Positions 22,496 through 33,899 of a stretch of 64,000 bases of DNA are shown in pieces (the stretch's first letter is position 1; each line of letters opens with the position of its first letter). Both the position numbers and the translations under genes were made by a program. Under the pieces are notes generated by a model. The model made no database searches. It saw only the letters and a list, made by a program, of their open reading frames with translations, and was not told where the DNA came from. This DNA comes from Guadua angustifolia (taxonomy: Eukaryota > Streptophyta > Magnoliopsida > Poales > Poaceae): NCBI GenBank assembly GCA_036346375.1, contig CM070504.1, positions 5,887,890 through 5,951,889 of the forward strand, read 5' to 3'.

Positions 22496-23791
22496 TAATT
22501 ACCAATGACATACATTACCAAAATTATTGTGTTTAACTTCTCGATCCAGAAAGAAATATATAGCGCTTTACCATAAACTTCTCTCTACACTTCATCCCTT
22601 AGCGTCTAAAGTGGATTTATGTGGTGTGCTAGCTAGGCGGGTCATCCATCACTCTCCCTCCAAAATACTATTGTTAGCTACTCTTTTGTAATACTGTCAT
22701 ACCAAAATTTTTAAAATTTATTTATAATTCTGAACAGTAAATAAGTTAGCACCAGCAGTGGAACTTAGCTTTGGTGCTATGCATTCCAACCTTAGCAATC
22801 ATGCCTACAGTACTTAGCAGCCATACTAGCGATCATGGCTACAGCACTTAGCACCAGCTCCACTCCAGTGGCCGTCGGGCACAGCCGCACAGAGTGGCGC
22901 ACGCACTGGGGCGATAGGTACAGTGCTACAGTGCCTATCGTCCAACAGTACTACAGTACTACTATAGTACCTATCGCACTATGTTTTGGTGATTAGTATT
23001 TTTTTTAAAAAAAATTTAGCTCTACCATTAAACTTTCGAATTTCGCCGTTAAGTTAAGCATCTGTCGTCCACGTGTATTTTTGCAATTTTTAAATTCCGT
23101 TGATTAGTTTTGAAAAAAAAATTAAAAAAAATATTAAATAAAAAAATTCCTCCGCCGCACATCCTGAAGCCGTGGTAGCCTGGCCTAGGAGCAGTTGATG
23201 TTAGGTCTCATGTCTTAGTAATCTGGGGCTATGGGCTCCTCTCGATCTGGTCCTACAAGTATGAAGCAAGGTGGCCCAGCCCAACTCTGATGCAAATTCT
23301 CTCTCTGTTTTGAAGAAGAATTCCAAAACAGATAGCTTGGATTCTTCTTGATACTGACAATAGCATCGATCCTCAATGTGTGGGCCATGTAAATTGCTTT
23401 TAGTTAATCAACAATATGATGCCATGGTTAATAGCCTCCACGTCCATCTCGGCCGTCGGCCACACAAAAGAAGATTTCAATTCGCAAATGATAATCAACG
23501 AGGTTTGATACGAAATTGCTAATCTAACCTTCCACCTAATATTTAAGTTAATACCTGGCCCACACTTTGAGGATCTTTGCGTAGGTATCTTTAATTGTGG
23601 ATCATTGGATTGCAACTAATAAACGGCTCAGGTACCTTCTAAGCACCCAAGCAAGTCTCATTATAGTTTAGACGATGTAGGAGAGGAAGTGACGATGCAT
23701 TATATGTTCTTGAGAGCGGAGGCTTGCTGGGCGAGTCAGGATTGGGAGGTCCTGGGAATATGTGCAAGGCAATGCATGGGGTTAGGACGCG
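22496..23791. other. Non-coding intergenic
   Basis: Mixed composition with repeated 'acagtgctacag', 'cttagcagcc' type motifs at 22740-22980 and A/T tracts at 23000-23150. The short ORFs seen have no recognisable domain. Confidence 0.45.
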
Positions 23792-24132
23792 CTGGGGCGT
23801 AGCTAGCAGTTGGCACAGTTGTGCCACGGCACAACTAATGCCCTAGCTTATCGTATATTCTTTAACCCACGTACACGTAGTCAGTGGGAAGATAGAATGT
23901 CGTAGGCTCACAGTCACTACTGGTTCGTTCAATACTTCAATCGTTCTTCGTTGTTGAGCAACGTCTCTTCGCATGTGCTTGTGCGTTAGGCAATTGGATT
24001 TGGATCGTGTCTTGTGCTTGTGCAGCAGAAAATTGAATTTTGATTTTAGATCACGACAGGCTGCAGGACATTTTGTGTTTATGCAGTTATATTTTCTTTC
24101 TTAGTTGGACCAATCTTTTAGCTACGCCACTG
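23792..24132. mobile_element. Small hAT-like element
   Basis: Imperfect TIRs 'ctggggcgtagctagca' and 'ttttagctacgccactg' bound 341 bp. Flanks AGGACGCG (23784-23791) and AGGACTTG (24133-24140) match at 6 of 8 bases, as expected for a decayed 8-bp hAT duplication. No transposase. Confidence 0.6.
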
Positions 24133-24484
24133 AGGACTTGGTATGCGGCTCCTGCTTAATTAATTACACCATTGTTCTGGTGTCGACAATTAACCGACTG
24201 CTATATACATATATATTTACTACTTAAAAATTATTAAAAATTCTAGTTCAAACTTTTGTCTTTAGGTGTACTTAACTTTACAAGAGTTTAGTCAGCACTG
24301 TACTACTTTCTTATGTGGTTTCAATTGGAAACATCAACATCGCGAATTGAAGGGCGTGCATCGAGGCATCGTCGTGCCTGTCATCATCTTCTTAGCCTCC
24401 ACAACGCCTAGCAGAATGGTGTCTCTCTCTCATCGGGGGTGACAACTTAACAATACGGGTGGAATTCGCATTGCCGTTGATTCT

Positions 24485-25923
24485 TCCCAGTATAAAAGTG
24501 GCTAATTCGATACATCGATAAACTTAGACGTAGCTTTCTCTAGAGAGGAAAAGAGTCGGCAAATTATGGTGGTGGACACTGCTTGATCAAATGGACAGTC
24601 ACCTGTCTACCAAAACTTAGACGTAGCTTTCTCTGGAGAGGAAAAGAGTCGGCAAATTGTAGTGGCGGACACTGCTTGATTAAATGGACAGTCACCTGTC
24701 TACCAAAAAGCAAAGGGGGACTTGGTATCAAAGACCTGGAACGCTTCGCCAGAGCGCTTAGACTTCGTTGGCTTTGGTTTAGATGGAAAAACAACGAAAG
24801 GGCCTAGACGGGTTTGGATCTGCCATGCGACAAAACTGATATTACTCTCTTCAATGCTTCAACGGTTGTCACGGTAGGAAACGGTAAACTCGCAGATTTT
24901 TAGAGATCAAGTTGGGTTAAAGGGAAAGCACCAAACGACATTGCACCGAACCTTTTCCAAATAGCGAGAAGAAAGAACATCTCTGTCCACTGGGCTTTGA
25001 AAAACAATTACTGGATCCGTTTTTGCACACCGGTGAACTCCGAAAAAGAAATCAGGGAGTTTATAGCGCTCTTTGAAACAATACGATGAATCAATAGAGA
25101 TGAAAGGAGGGAAGATCAAATAACCTAGCGTTGGACAGCTGATGGACAATACACAACAAGGAGTGTATACATGGTGCAATTCCACAATATTTACTGTAAG
25201 ATGAAGCTTTACCCGATATGGAAGGCAAAAGCTGAACCTAAATGTCGATTCTTTGCATGGACATTGCTTCACAATAAAATTTTAACAGCAGATAACATGC
25301 TCAAGAAGGGGTGGCCATGTAATGCCATCTGTAGTCTTTGCAACGCGTCGCCGGAAATACCAAGTCATCTCTGCAAAGATTGCTCTTTCGCTAGACAGGT
25401 ATGTGGTCTTCTCTTACGATGGGGGAAATTGGAGCAGTGTCAGAACCTGAGCCATAGCGGTTCAATATACAAGTGGTGGAGAAGGATGAGAACCCAATAT
25501 GATAAAGAAAGGAGACGGGATTTTGACGGTCTTCTCATTTACTTTTGGTGGAACATTTGGCTAGAGAGAAACCAACGCATTTTTCAAAGGATGGTTAGAA
25601 CACCAGAGCAAGTGGCTACAGCGATCAAGGATGTGGTGCTCACCCGTGGTTTTGCTTCGTCATCATAGCTTACGGAATAGCCTAATGCTGGTGTCGGCTC
25701 TTGCTTTAAGTTTTCATTTTCACCTTGGGTTTCTCTTTGTTACCGTTTTTCTAGTGGATGAGTTGTCGTTTTCTACTTTGAGTAGTGTATTGGTACTAAT
25801 TGTTAGTGGTAGTTTTTTGTGAGGTTTTTTCACGGGTCCGATTTTTTCTTAAAAACAGGAACCACAAACTGCTTTCCTTCTTCTTAATAAAGTTTGCAGC
25901 AATTCTCTTGCTGCTCTTTCAAA
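24485..25923 (+). mobile_element. LINE-C: 5'-truncated L1 LINE
   Basis: A roughly 33-bp flank, differing at about three positions, occurs at about 24450-24484 and 25924-25958 ('ggtggaattc[g/a]cattgcc' then 'gttgattc'), consistent with an old TSD. The body carries only the end of ORF2 and a 3' UTR ending 'ctgctctttcaaaaac'. Confidence 0.7.
24521..25668 (+). pseudogene. LINE-C ORF2 C-terminal remnant
   Basis: Contains 'LRRSFLWRGKESAN..GGHC', 'IKWTVTCLPKSKGGLGIKDL', 'FARALRLRWLWFRW', then after several stops 'YPIWKAKAEPKCRFFAWTLL', 'KGWPCNAICSLCNA' (zf-RVT zinc-binding region) and 'WWNIWLERNQRIFQ'. A 93-bp segment (31 codons) is tandemly duplicated at 24521-24706. No YADD box remains. Confidence 0.8.
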
Positions 25924-25959
25924 AACAATAATGGTGGAATTCACATTGCCGTTGATTCG

Positions 25960-26235
25960 TCACAAAACAACCTCTTACCAGAGGGGAAACAACATAGAAC
26001 TATGCAATTTTGTACTGACTCATCATCCTCAGTAGTCAGTAATATGATGTTTAATTTCCATACCTTGAGTTTTTTTTTAAGAATGGAAGTCATATCTTGC
26101 GCTTTGGCCAAGTTAAACTGATCGAGTTGTTCCAAACCTTGTAAAACACTCAACTGTAGGCATGAATACCAGTCGATGAACCTGGTTAAAATGGCCCTGT
26201 TTCTTCCTTAAAAAAGAGACCTGCCTCACTAGTAG
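25960..26235. other. Unassigned sequence next to LINE-C
   Basis: A minus-strand ORF of 70 codons (26153-25941) covers most of it but has no recognisable domain. It may be host sequence or part of another element. Confidence 0.3.
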
Positions 26236-26251
26236 AACTTGAGCAGGAAAT

Positions 26252-26306
26252 TTTTTTTTTGATAAAGGAAGCTTTTATTAATTTCAAGAACATTACAAAT
26301 CCCTGA
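26252..26306 (-). mobile_element. 55-bp LINE 3'-tail insertion with 16-bp TSD
   Basis: 'aacttgagcaggaaat' occurs at 26236-26251 and 26307-26322. The 55 bp between read, on the minus strand, 'tgttcttgaaattaataaaa' then a short link and a poly-A run. That matches the 3' end of the inverted LINE at 52939-53000 ('cttgaaattaataaaaacac'). It is an almost completely truncated copy of that LINE family. Confidence 0.85.
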
Positions 26307-26322
26307 AACTTGAGCAGGAAAT

Positions 26323-27451
26323 GCAACGCAACGATATAAATTGTACGGAAGGAGTAGCAACTTTTACAGTTAATTTACATGCAACAAGGAAATTAAGAAC
26401 AACATTTCAGGCTGCACCAAATTTAATTGAATTTGAGGTTTGTTAGTTTAACTTTGCAGATATGGGCAATGAATTATGCTGTCATGCAGCTACACATGAG
26501 ATGAATCCTGGGGTTGTAATCCTCACTTCTAATGTCAAGTTTAAGACCCACATCTATGGGCCAATTTATTCGCCGATGAATTCACGAATATATTGGCTGT
26601 TAGAAAAACGACACACAAAACAGATAAAGTAGATCAAATCAAAAGGAATAAGAGACAAAGATTTAACTTGGAAAACCCTTACGGGAAAAAACCATAGGTG
26701 CCAGCCGACAAATCTTCACTATTTTCTGGAGAGTTACAAACGCAGAGATCAAATCGCTCCGTACGGCTTACAAGAAGATATGTATAGATAGTGACGACCT
26801 AAGGTCTAACTCGGAAACCAATTGATCCGTAACGATCCATACTGCTACGCTGCGGCAGAAGTTGACATTCTCTTTGAATTTGGATCATAAATCAATGTTG
26901 GCGACTTGCGAGCACTGTAGCTTGGGGTCAAGGAGATCCAGTTCTTCTGCAATTACTTTGACATAACAAAAAAGAGATCCTGGACTATAAGTTTCACATC
27001 CAGTGTACGTTCGCCTGTATTACCTTCACCTTTAGGCCATGTCAGGCGCTTGGTAAATTTTGTGGTGTCCGTGCAGGCAGAAGAGCCATGTGTGATGCAT
27101 GGGCCCAGTGTAAGTCGAACAAGCTAGGTTCAATTCTTTGGATGCCGGCCATTGAGATCGTTGGTGTCTTCGAACCAGCCAATTTAATTAAACATTGCCT
27201 AATAGATTAGGAGCGCTGGTTACATATATACCAGAGTTGTCTGGTTACAAACAAATCAAGATTGTTCTGGGTTTGTTATTCAGGATAGATCTTTTTCGAG
27301 AACTTGTGAAAAGGCCTGCACGTATTTCGTCATTAAGCGGAAAGACAGAAGCAACGATATATGCCGATGAGTTGAGTGAATATAAATTGAGATCATCAGG
27401 TGGCAGCACGTTGGAAACCTCCTCGTGAGGACCGGGCCTATTACTTACTTA
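26323..27451. other. Non-coding; possible Copia LTR fragment at about 26599-26910
   Basis: 'tgttagaaaaacgacacac' at 26599 followed by 'cttggaaaacccttacggg' and 'aaaaaccataggtgcc' resembles the LTR phrase 'ggaaaaccc...gggaaaaacca' common in plant Copia LTRs. No LTR pair, PBS or TSD was identified. The rest shows no gene. Confidence 0.35.
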
Positions 27452-27672
27452 GAGTCTGTTTGGTAGAGTTTTAGATCATAGCTTTATTTAAGATCTGAAA
27501 CTTGTAGACTAAAATAAAGTGAATTAGGTTTATGTTTTTGTCTAAAATGTAAACAAGATGATCCATCTAAACACTTTTAATGTACTCACAGCTCCAACTC
27601 TACGGATCTGGTAGAGCTAGGAATACCCAGATCCACAGATCTGGTGGAGCTGAAGCTCTACCAAACACGCCC
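27452..27672. mobile_element. Tourist-like MITE, TSD TTA
   Basis: TIRs 'gagtctgtttggtagag' and 'ctctaccaaacacgccc' bound 221 bp, with TTA at 27449-27451 and 27673-27675. Same family as 14746-15050 but internally shorter. Confidence 0.9.
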
Positions 27673-27997
27673 TTATCATTCATCTATGTTATCTAGAGTA
27701 AGCTAAAAATTAGGTTGTACAATAACTTCCTCTAAAACTTGTCTCTAGATGCTGTGCAATAATTATCTCTTCTCTCTTGCACATAAATAATCTCCTATAT
27801 TCCATTACAAAGTTGGCTACTAAATAAAAGTCAGCCCTTTTCTTTCTCCTCTTTTCTCACTCTTTCACAAAAACAAAGCTGATGTATACAGGCTAATAGT
27901 AAGTTAAGGTGATTTTATTGTACTCGCTCCTAAAGAGTCCCTGCAGGTTGCTGGAGAGACTACAACCATGACCATCCTGAAATCGCCGCGTTTTGAG

Positions 27998-28093
27998 GAT
28001 TGGCCTTTGTTTCTCATGAAAGAGGTCTCTTCAATGATGGATAAAGATTGGCCTTTGTTTCTCATGAAAGAGGTCTCTTCAATGATGGATAAA
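27998..28093. repeat. Perfect 48-bp tandem duplication
   Basis: The 48 bases starting 'gattggcctttgtttctcat' at 27998 are repeated exactly at 28046-28093. The unit is 16 codons long and open in one plus-strand frame ('DWPLFLMKEVSSMMDK'), so it may come from a coding fragment. Identity implies a very recent duplication. Confidence 0.85.
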
Positions 28094-28399
28094 GACTGCT
28101 CAGGATCGGGAGTGGGTGAGGCGCCTTGGGAGCAAGGTTAAAAATTTTCGACGAAATTATTCAGTGAAATTTTGCTGAAAAACCAGATTTTGGGCCACCC
28201 GAATTTAAAACTATGGCTGGATTAATTTTTTAAAATTTTGAAATGCTACAGTAATTTCAGTTTTTCACCAAATTTAACCGAAATTTTGTGTTTTTTTGTG
28301 TGGGTTTTAAAGTTTTAGGACCGGATTTGGTCCAATAACCCTTAAGAAAGTCATTTTATTTGAAAATTTGTTGAAAAACCAAAATTTTGAGATATTTTA

Positions 28400-29440
28400 A
28401 AATTTTGATAGAAAAACTATCATATTTTTATAAAATTATATAAGCTTGATAATGTTCTAAAATATTTATGGTACAATATTTAGTAGTGTAGGATCATATA
28501 GAAAAATTTTCAAAATAATTGAACTTCATTTGTTATCTTTAAAAAATCAAACACGGAATGAACATAATTGGGACAGTAACTTTGTCAGAATTTTATAAAT
28601 TTTTTCGTGTGTGATCATGCTCTAAAAGTTCTATGAAAGATTAATAATTGCCTCAGTAACATTCGATAAATTTTTCAAAAAATTTTAAATTTTTCTGTTT
28701 CGTCAATCAATCTATGTATGCATTGAACTTCATTTGTTATATTATATTTCAAAAATCAAAAAAAGAAAGAACGTAAATGGTACTGTGCTTTGTAAGAATT
28801 TTATAAATTCACTGGAGTATGATCATGATTCAAAATTTTTATGAGATCTTAAAAATTTCCTTATCAGCCTTCTATAAAATTTTCAAAAAATTTTAAATTT
28901 TTTTATTTCTAAAGTAAATCTATGTATTGATCATCTGTTTTTTATCAGGATGTAGCACTGTCAGAATTTTTTAAACTTATTTAAGCATGATCATCATATA
29001 AAACTTTTATGGAAACATTAATACTACATCAACACCATTAAAAAAAAATTTCAAAATTGTTTAACATGTTTTGAACAATTTTTCATTTCGCTCAATTTTG
29101 TCGGTAAGGCTTTTAACAGGACAGTAGCACTTTTTGAATTTTCAAAAATTCATTATCTTAATCATAGCTGAAAATTTTATGAGAATATTATGGATGTGTC
29201 AGGACCATCTACAAAAAATTTCAAAATTTTATAACCTAATTTGTTCTAATTTTCATTCGGTTCAAACTTACTGGTCAGGGTTTTATCTGGACAATAGCAA
29301 TGTTTGAATTTTTAAAAATTCCTCAAATTTGAAAATAATCAGAATTTTTTTATGTCAATATCATCAATATGTCAGGACTCTCCAGAAAAAAATTCAAAAT
29401 TTTTCGTCATCGTTTGACCCACTTTTTCGAGAATGAGCCA
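28400..29440. repeat. Diverged tandem array, unit roughly 170-210 bp
   Basis: About five units recur, each with 'acagtagcac', 'cagaattttataaatt', 'tgatcatg', 'tatgagaatattaat', 'caggacca' and 'aaaaatttcaaaattttt' in that order. Anchor positions are about 28573, 28783, 28955, 29125 and 29293. It is very AT-rich and strongly diverged, so it is an old satellite-like array. No genes. Confidence 0.6.
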
Positions 29441-30379
29441 ATGACACCGCCATGCTTTTACTTATCTCATTTTATGTAATGTATTCCGATTTTTTGTTAT
29501 TTAAGGATTTTACTTTAAAATTGTATGAAAATCAAATTGCAAATTTTCTTTTCTTTTCTATTTCAAATTTCAACTTTTTGTTGGAATTCATATGCAAATC
29601 AATTGCTAATTTTTATTTTTGATTTATAATTATTTAGATATTTTACCTTGAATTTGTATTAAAATTAAATTGCTAATTTTATTTTATTTATCTTGAATTT
29701 CATTTATTTTTGTTAGAATTCATAACAAATCCAATTGCTAATGCTTCTTTTATTTTTATTCTGAATTTTCTATTTAGGATTTTACTTAGGAATTACGGAA
29801 ATCAAATTCCTTATTTTATTTTTTATTCCGAATTTCAATTATTGATTGAATTGTACTTGACACGGACTCTTTCTTTGAATTTAGACCGTTATAATCTGGA
29901 CACATCATGATCAATGATGTAGATCTTTCTTTTTTTCCTCTGATTATTGTGAAAATTTCTAGCAGATCCTTATCTTTTTCTTCCGATTAATGTGAGAATT
30001 TCTAGAATTTAGGATTTTCTTGCCCTTAAACTAAAGGAGGAAAGAGATTTGCCTTGTTGGCTTCACCCAAATCAACATATTTTGAAAAGTTTAAACGAAC
30101 GCTCTGAGTTGTAATAGAAACAGATTTATGTAGCTTAGCTGACTGGAAGCTCCACTATACTGTGTAAAGTGCTATACACTTTTTAAATCCACTGTTTGTA
30201 ATGTATGTTTTGTTTTGTACGTCTGCTTTCAGATCCTGTTTCTTTGACTTCTTTTAGTTTGTCCTGCTATAGTTCATCCCTGACTGAAGTGTGTTCAGGA
30301 TAAATTATGAAGAATTTGAGGTGTTAACTCGAAGCTTCATACACATTATACTGTTATCTTTTTTGGTCTTGTGCAGGAC
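29441..30379. other. AT-rich intergenic
   Basis: 'aatttttattttg / ttaggattttactt' motifs repeat loosely at 29500-29830. Nothing coding is supported. A polypyrimidine tract and 'cttgtgcag' at about 30360-30377 form a plausible 3' splice site for the ORF that follows. Confidence 0.4.
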
Positions 30380-30669
30380 ATACAACAGTGGCTGTGAACA
30401 TATTGAAGCAGATCAAAAAGCCTCTTTACCGAGCACTGTTTAGGCAGCATCATGGAGCTGGGGAGAAGCGTGAACTGATTCTTGGGATTGCAAAGGAGTA
30501 CAAGGAAAGACATAACCTGAGCCAAGAATCTCTGAGCTCAAGCAAGACAGCAAGGCAGCTGCTTGGTGTGACATCTTTTGCTGATTTTGAAAACAAGAAG
30601 AAGCTGATAATTCAAAACAATTCGCTGGTTGGGGACAGGAAAGAAGTGATGAAAAAGTTGAAGATCTAG
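30379..30669 (+). CDS. Exon-like ORF of unknown gene, probable fragment
   Basis: After a good acceptor (cttgtgcag ending at 30377) an open frame of about 95 codons runs to TAG at 30667-30669. It is strongly charged and looks coding: 'LKQIKKPLYRALFRQHHG', 'KRELILGIAKEYKERHN', 'TARQLLGVTSFADFENKK'. I do not recognise the family. No upstream exon was found, and downstream sequence is repeats, so it may be the last exon of a decayed gene or a captured fragment. Confidence 0.4.
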   Translation, partial: HTTVAVNILKQIKKPLYRALFRQHHGAGEKRELILGIAKEYKERHNLSQESLSSSKTARQLLGVTSFADFENKKKLIIQNNSLVGDRKEVMKKLKI

Positions 30670-30847
30670 AAGCAAAAGAAGAAGTTCCAAGTTTGAAGTG
30701 AAGGAAACATTGATTGGGGCAGCTCTTCCAAGTAAGATTTGATTCAAACTTGTGATTCAGATTTTGTAAGTTGCTTGAATCTTGATATATATTTTTTGTT
30801 TTTTGTCTTCTGATTTAGATTTCAAAGAGCTCTGAAAGTACAGGTGG

Positions 30848-30951
30848 TCTCACTGGAAAGAAGAAAGGGAAGGTGTAAAAAGTCATTTTGTAGATATGTC
30901 CGGTCATACATTTCTGTAGCTTCAGGGAACAACCAACTTCAATCCTGAGTC
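30848..30951. repeat. Direct repeat, copy 1 (partner 31562-31661)
   Basis: Shares 'ctcact.gaaagaag', 'aaggtgt.aaaagtc.tttt', 'atgtcc' and 'aaccaacttcaatcctgagt' with 31562-31661. Probably two copies of one dispersed repeat or a local duplication. Confidence 0.7.
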
Positions 30952-31561
30952 GTTTTGTAAGAGATTGGTCTGAAGTCTGAACAGCCCACCAAGCGTAAAC
31001 TGCTTGCAGGAAATACTTGTGCCATGCAGTCACAGATAGATTTGGTTACATGGATAGGTTGTTTGAGTTGATTGGCTTGCACAAGACAGCTCTAACAACC
31101 GAAGCTTGCGCTTTGACAAAACTGATGTGCATGCAGTCTCTGTCTGTCTGCATGCACAACACTTTCATTCAGACAGAATTAATCACATTGAGTCTTCAGA
31201 CTGAAAGCCTTTCAGAGTTAATTTGCTTTTAATCACACAAGGATAGTGAATCTACTAGGCACATAGCACACATGCACAACACTTTTTGATTGTGGGAGTG
31301 TTTATTGTTTCTTGGATATCTGAATGTGTGGAATGCCTTTTGGTGTCCAAATGTTGTGAATAGCAGATGTCAGCATGGAGATATGGAACACCTGGTACCT
31401 GGTATGCCCCTTTCGGTCAGTGAACATATAAGAGTTGAGATTGATTTTGGATGGCAAGGTGCAACAGTAGTAGCTACTTGAGAAAAATTCGACACTAAGT
31501 CATGATGATGGTGATTGAACAGGTAACCAACTATATTCATACATGATTTCATTTGCCCATA

Positions 31562-31661
31562 TCTCACTAGAAAGAAGGAAACGAAGGTGTTAAAAGTCGT
31601 TTTGTAAACATGTCCGTTCATACTTTTCTGTTGCTTCAGGACAACCAACTTCAATCCTGAG
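31562..31661. repeat. Direct repeat, copy 2 (partner 30848-30951)
   Basis: Second copy, about 714 bp downstream in the same orientation. ORFs across 31370-32144 on the minus strand show no domain. Confidence 0.7.
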
Positions 31662-32572
31662 TTCCTGACATATGCAGCTTCAATTAAACTTCTTGTCAGT
31701 GCCACAGAAAGCATGCCTGCGAGCATATCATGTGCGTACTGGTAGTGAGTGTACTGTAGCACAGCTAGAGTGACCAAGATCCAGAGCTTGAGTCGACAAA
31801 TAAATAGTAGTGTATTCCGACCCAACCCAAAGGGAGAGTATGCACAACACTACTGCAAAACATGCACACCACCAGAGATAGTTAAATTCAGGGTGTTCAT
31901 TACCTCTCGTCGCAAGAGAGGAGATCGATGAACGGAGTGGTGTTGAGACGTGCGTGTTTGTACATCGGATTGGGAGATGTTGGGAACATCCGATTTCAGC
32001 TAGGTAGATTTCTTGGTCCAGGCTGTTGATGGCACCTGAATGAAAGAACCTTGTGGTGATCATCAAGATCATCTTGTCGTCCGCGCCTGACGCAAGGAGT
32101 TGTATGGTTGTCGCCCTTCGTGGCGGGCTATGGCTGCAGCTCACCGTCGATAAGAAAATCCGTGGTGCTTAGGCTAGACGACGGTGGAAAGCAACTGAGA
32201 TTAGGATGGCTAAATTGGCAAATGGGAATACATAAAATCCATGAATATGTAGTTGCAAGCGCTTCAGTTGAACATCTGATAGAACCGTATTTATTTGTTC
32301 TATTTTAATCCAGGTACTTAGATATTTGAATATACATATTGGAGATGGAAATCATATTTTGAGGTGCCCTGCGTGCAACGAAGAGTTAAAAAAAAAGGAA
32401 AAATTGCTCATTTGCATATAAACTTTGACAATTTTTATTTAAGTTTAAATTGCACCACATAGAAGTAGTACAATTGATGTTGTGTTTTTTTCCATGAGAG
32501 TAAGGTTTCAGAGGAGTTTACAAACTTAAAAGCGTTCAGAGAATTTACACATGCATCAATAAAGCATGGTGG
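31662..32572. other. Intergenic, no gene seen
   Basis: Mixed composition. Several 60-140 codon ORFs on either strand lack recognisable motifs or splice support. Confidence 0.4.
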
Positions 32573-32884
32573 TGTCGGCGATTCCACGATAGGCTCGAGT
32601 CTCTGCACTGTGATTTGGTTCAAGAGGAGGCGTCTTCGTGGTCGGCAAACCCTAGCAAGTGAAAACCCTAATGACTCCCTACGAAGGACTACTGAGCCTA
32701 TGAACTAAGATGACATGTAGATTTTACCTGTGTTTAGGCCCCTCGACTGGGTAATAGCCTTACGTCTGCTAGATCTTTTATAGAGTATTTGAAGCTAGCA
32801 TCTGAGCTTTGAGTTACAAGTTCTTCGTTTGGTTCTCTACAAATGAACTCTTGGTCCTCCCCTTCCCCATGCACCCGAAGTGCC

Positions 32885-32894
32885 CTTATATAGC
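32885..32894 (-). promoter_or_regulatory. TATA box of the Gypsy 3' LTR
   Basis: On the minus strand 'gggctatataagggc' precedes a C/G-rich start-like region, and 'ctctataaaagatc' lies 110 bp further on. The LTR terminus follows at 32573, placing this box in the U3/R part of the LTR. Confidence 0.5.
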
Positions 32895-33169
32895 CCAGAG
32901 CAGCGGGGTAGGTACAAGGGGTCATCATCTTGATCTTTATACATTTATTACTCCTTCGTCTTTGCCTGTTCCTCCAAATTTCATTAATCGCCGACGATGG
33001 CTTCTCGATCCTTGGGATGTAACCTCTTTGCGATGGGTAGGTGAGAGGCGCGAGAAGAACGGCTTATTGCAAATTCCTCACGACCAAGGGACTCGACACA
33101 GCAGCCTACCTGGCAGTAGCACGATAGGGAAGGAGACTTCGAGGTGAAGCCATCCCACCCCACCTTTTT

Positions 33170-33610
33170 GCCTTGCGGCGGAGCGGCAGGCGTCGCTGCC
33201 CACTGCTCGCCCGAACGCCACGTGGGCGGCACTGCCGTGGCGTGGCGCAGCTTGTTGCCGCCAAAGCCGCCACGGGGTGGGCGCCGGGTGGCGGGCGTCT
33301 CGCCACTGCCGCCCGAACGCCACGTGGGCGGCAAGACCGGCGGGTGTGCTCGCCGCCGATCGCCGAAGCCGCCACGCGTGGGTCGGCACCGGCAGCGGCG
33401 TCGTCGCCACTGCCACCCAACGCCACGTGGCGGACACACGCCGGCGGCGTGCTTTCGCCGCCGATCGCCGAGCGCCCGGATCGGGCGCCGAGGCGGCGAA
33501 GCGTCTCGCCCTGCTCGCCCGAACGCCCGTGGCGGCATCGGTGGCGGGCGTGCTTGCCCTTGACGCCGAGCCGCCACGTGGGTGGTAGCCGCGAGCAGGC
33601 GTCTCGCCCA
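33170..33610. repeat. GC-rich minisatellite around 'cgccacgtgg'
   Basis: Irregular 60-75 bp units recur, built from 'gcccgaacgccacgtgggcgg', 'gccgccgatcgccga' and 'ggcgggcgtctcgcc'. Because the repeat is GC-rich it opens long overlapping ORFs in all frames, which I regard as spurious. Repeat blocks near the 3' LTR are common in large Tat elements. Confidence 0.7.
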
Positions 33611-33899
33611 CCTTTTGTCTGGCGGAGAGGGTACCACAGCAGTAAATCTGTTGCAGTAGCCGGGCCCGCCCTGGAGCGCGTACTAGAGCCTTTTGGAACC
33701 TTCATTAAATGTTTGGTGCGTTCTTGGGCGGAGCCACCATTCATGAGGATACGACCGTCTCGGTTCCTTCCCATATCCGCCACTTTTTCTTGGGACCTGA
33801 AACGGCGTACGATCTTGTCTCTTCGCGAACCGTCGGTGTGGGTGGCTTGTATATATAGATACATCTGTACCAAGCGGTTTCATATACGCTTTCTTGCGC

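Noticed and set aside
31370..32144. Minus-strand ORFs of 138-151 codons
   Set aside because: They overlap a direct repeat and lack domains; composition is not clearly coding.
33078..33873. Long overlapping ORFs on both strands (up to 255 codons)
   Set aside because: They arise from the GC-rich minisatellite, which lacks stops in all frames. The translations are arginine/alanine/proline repeats without domains.
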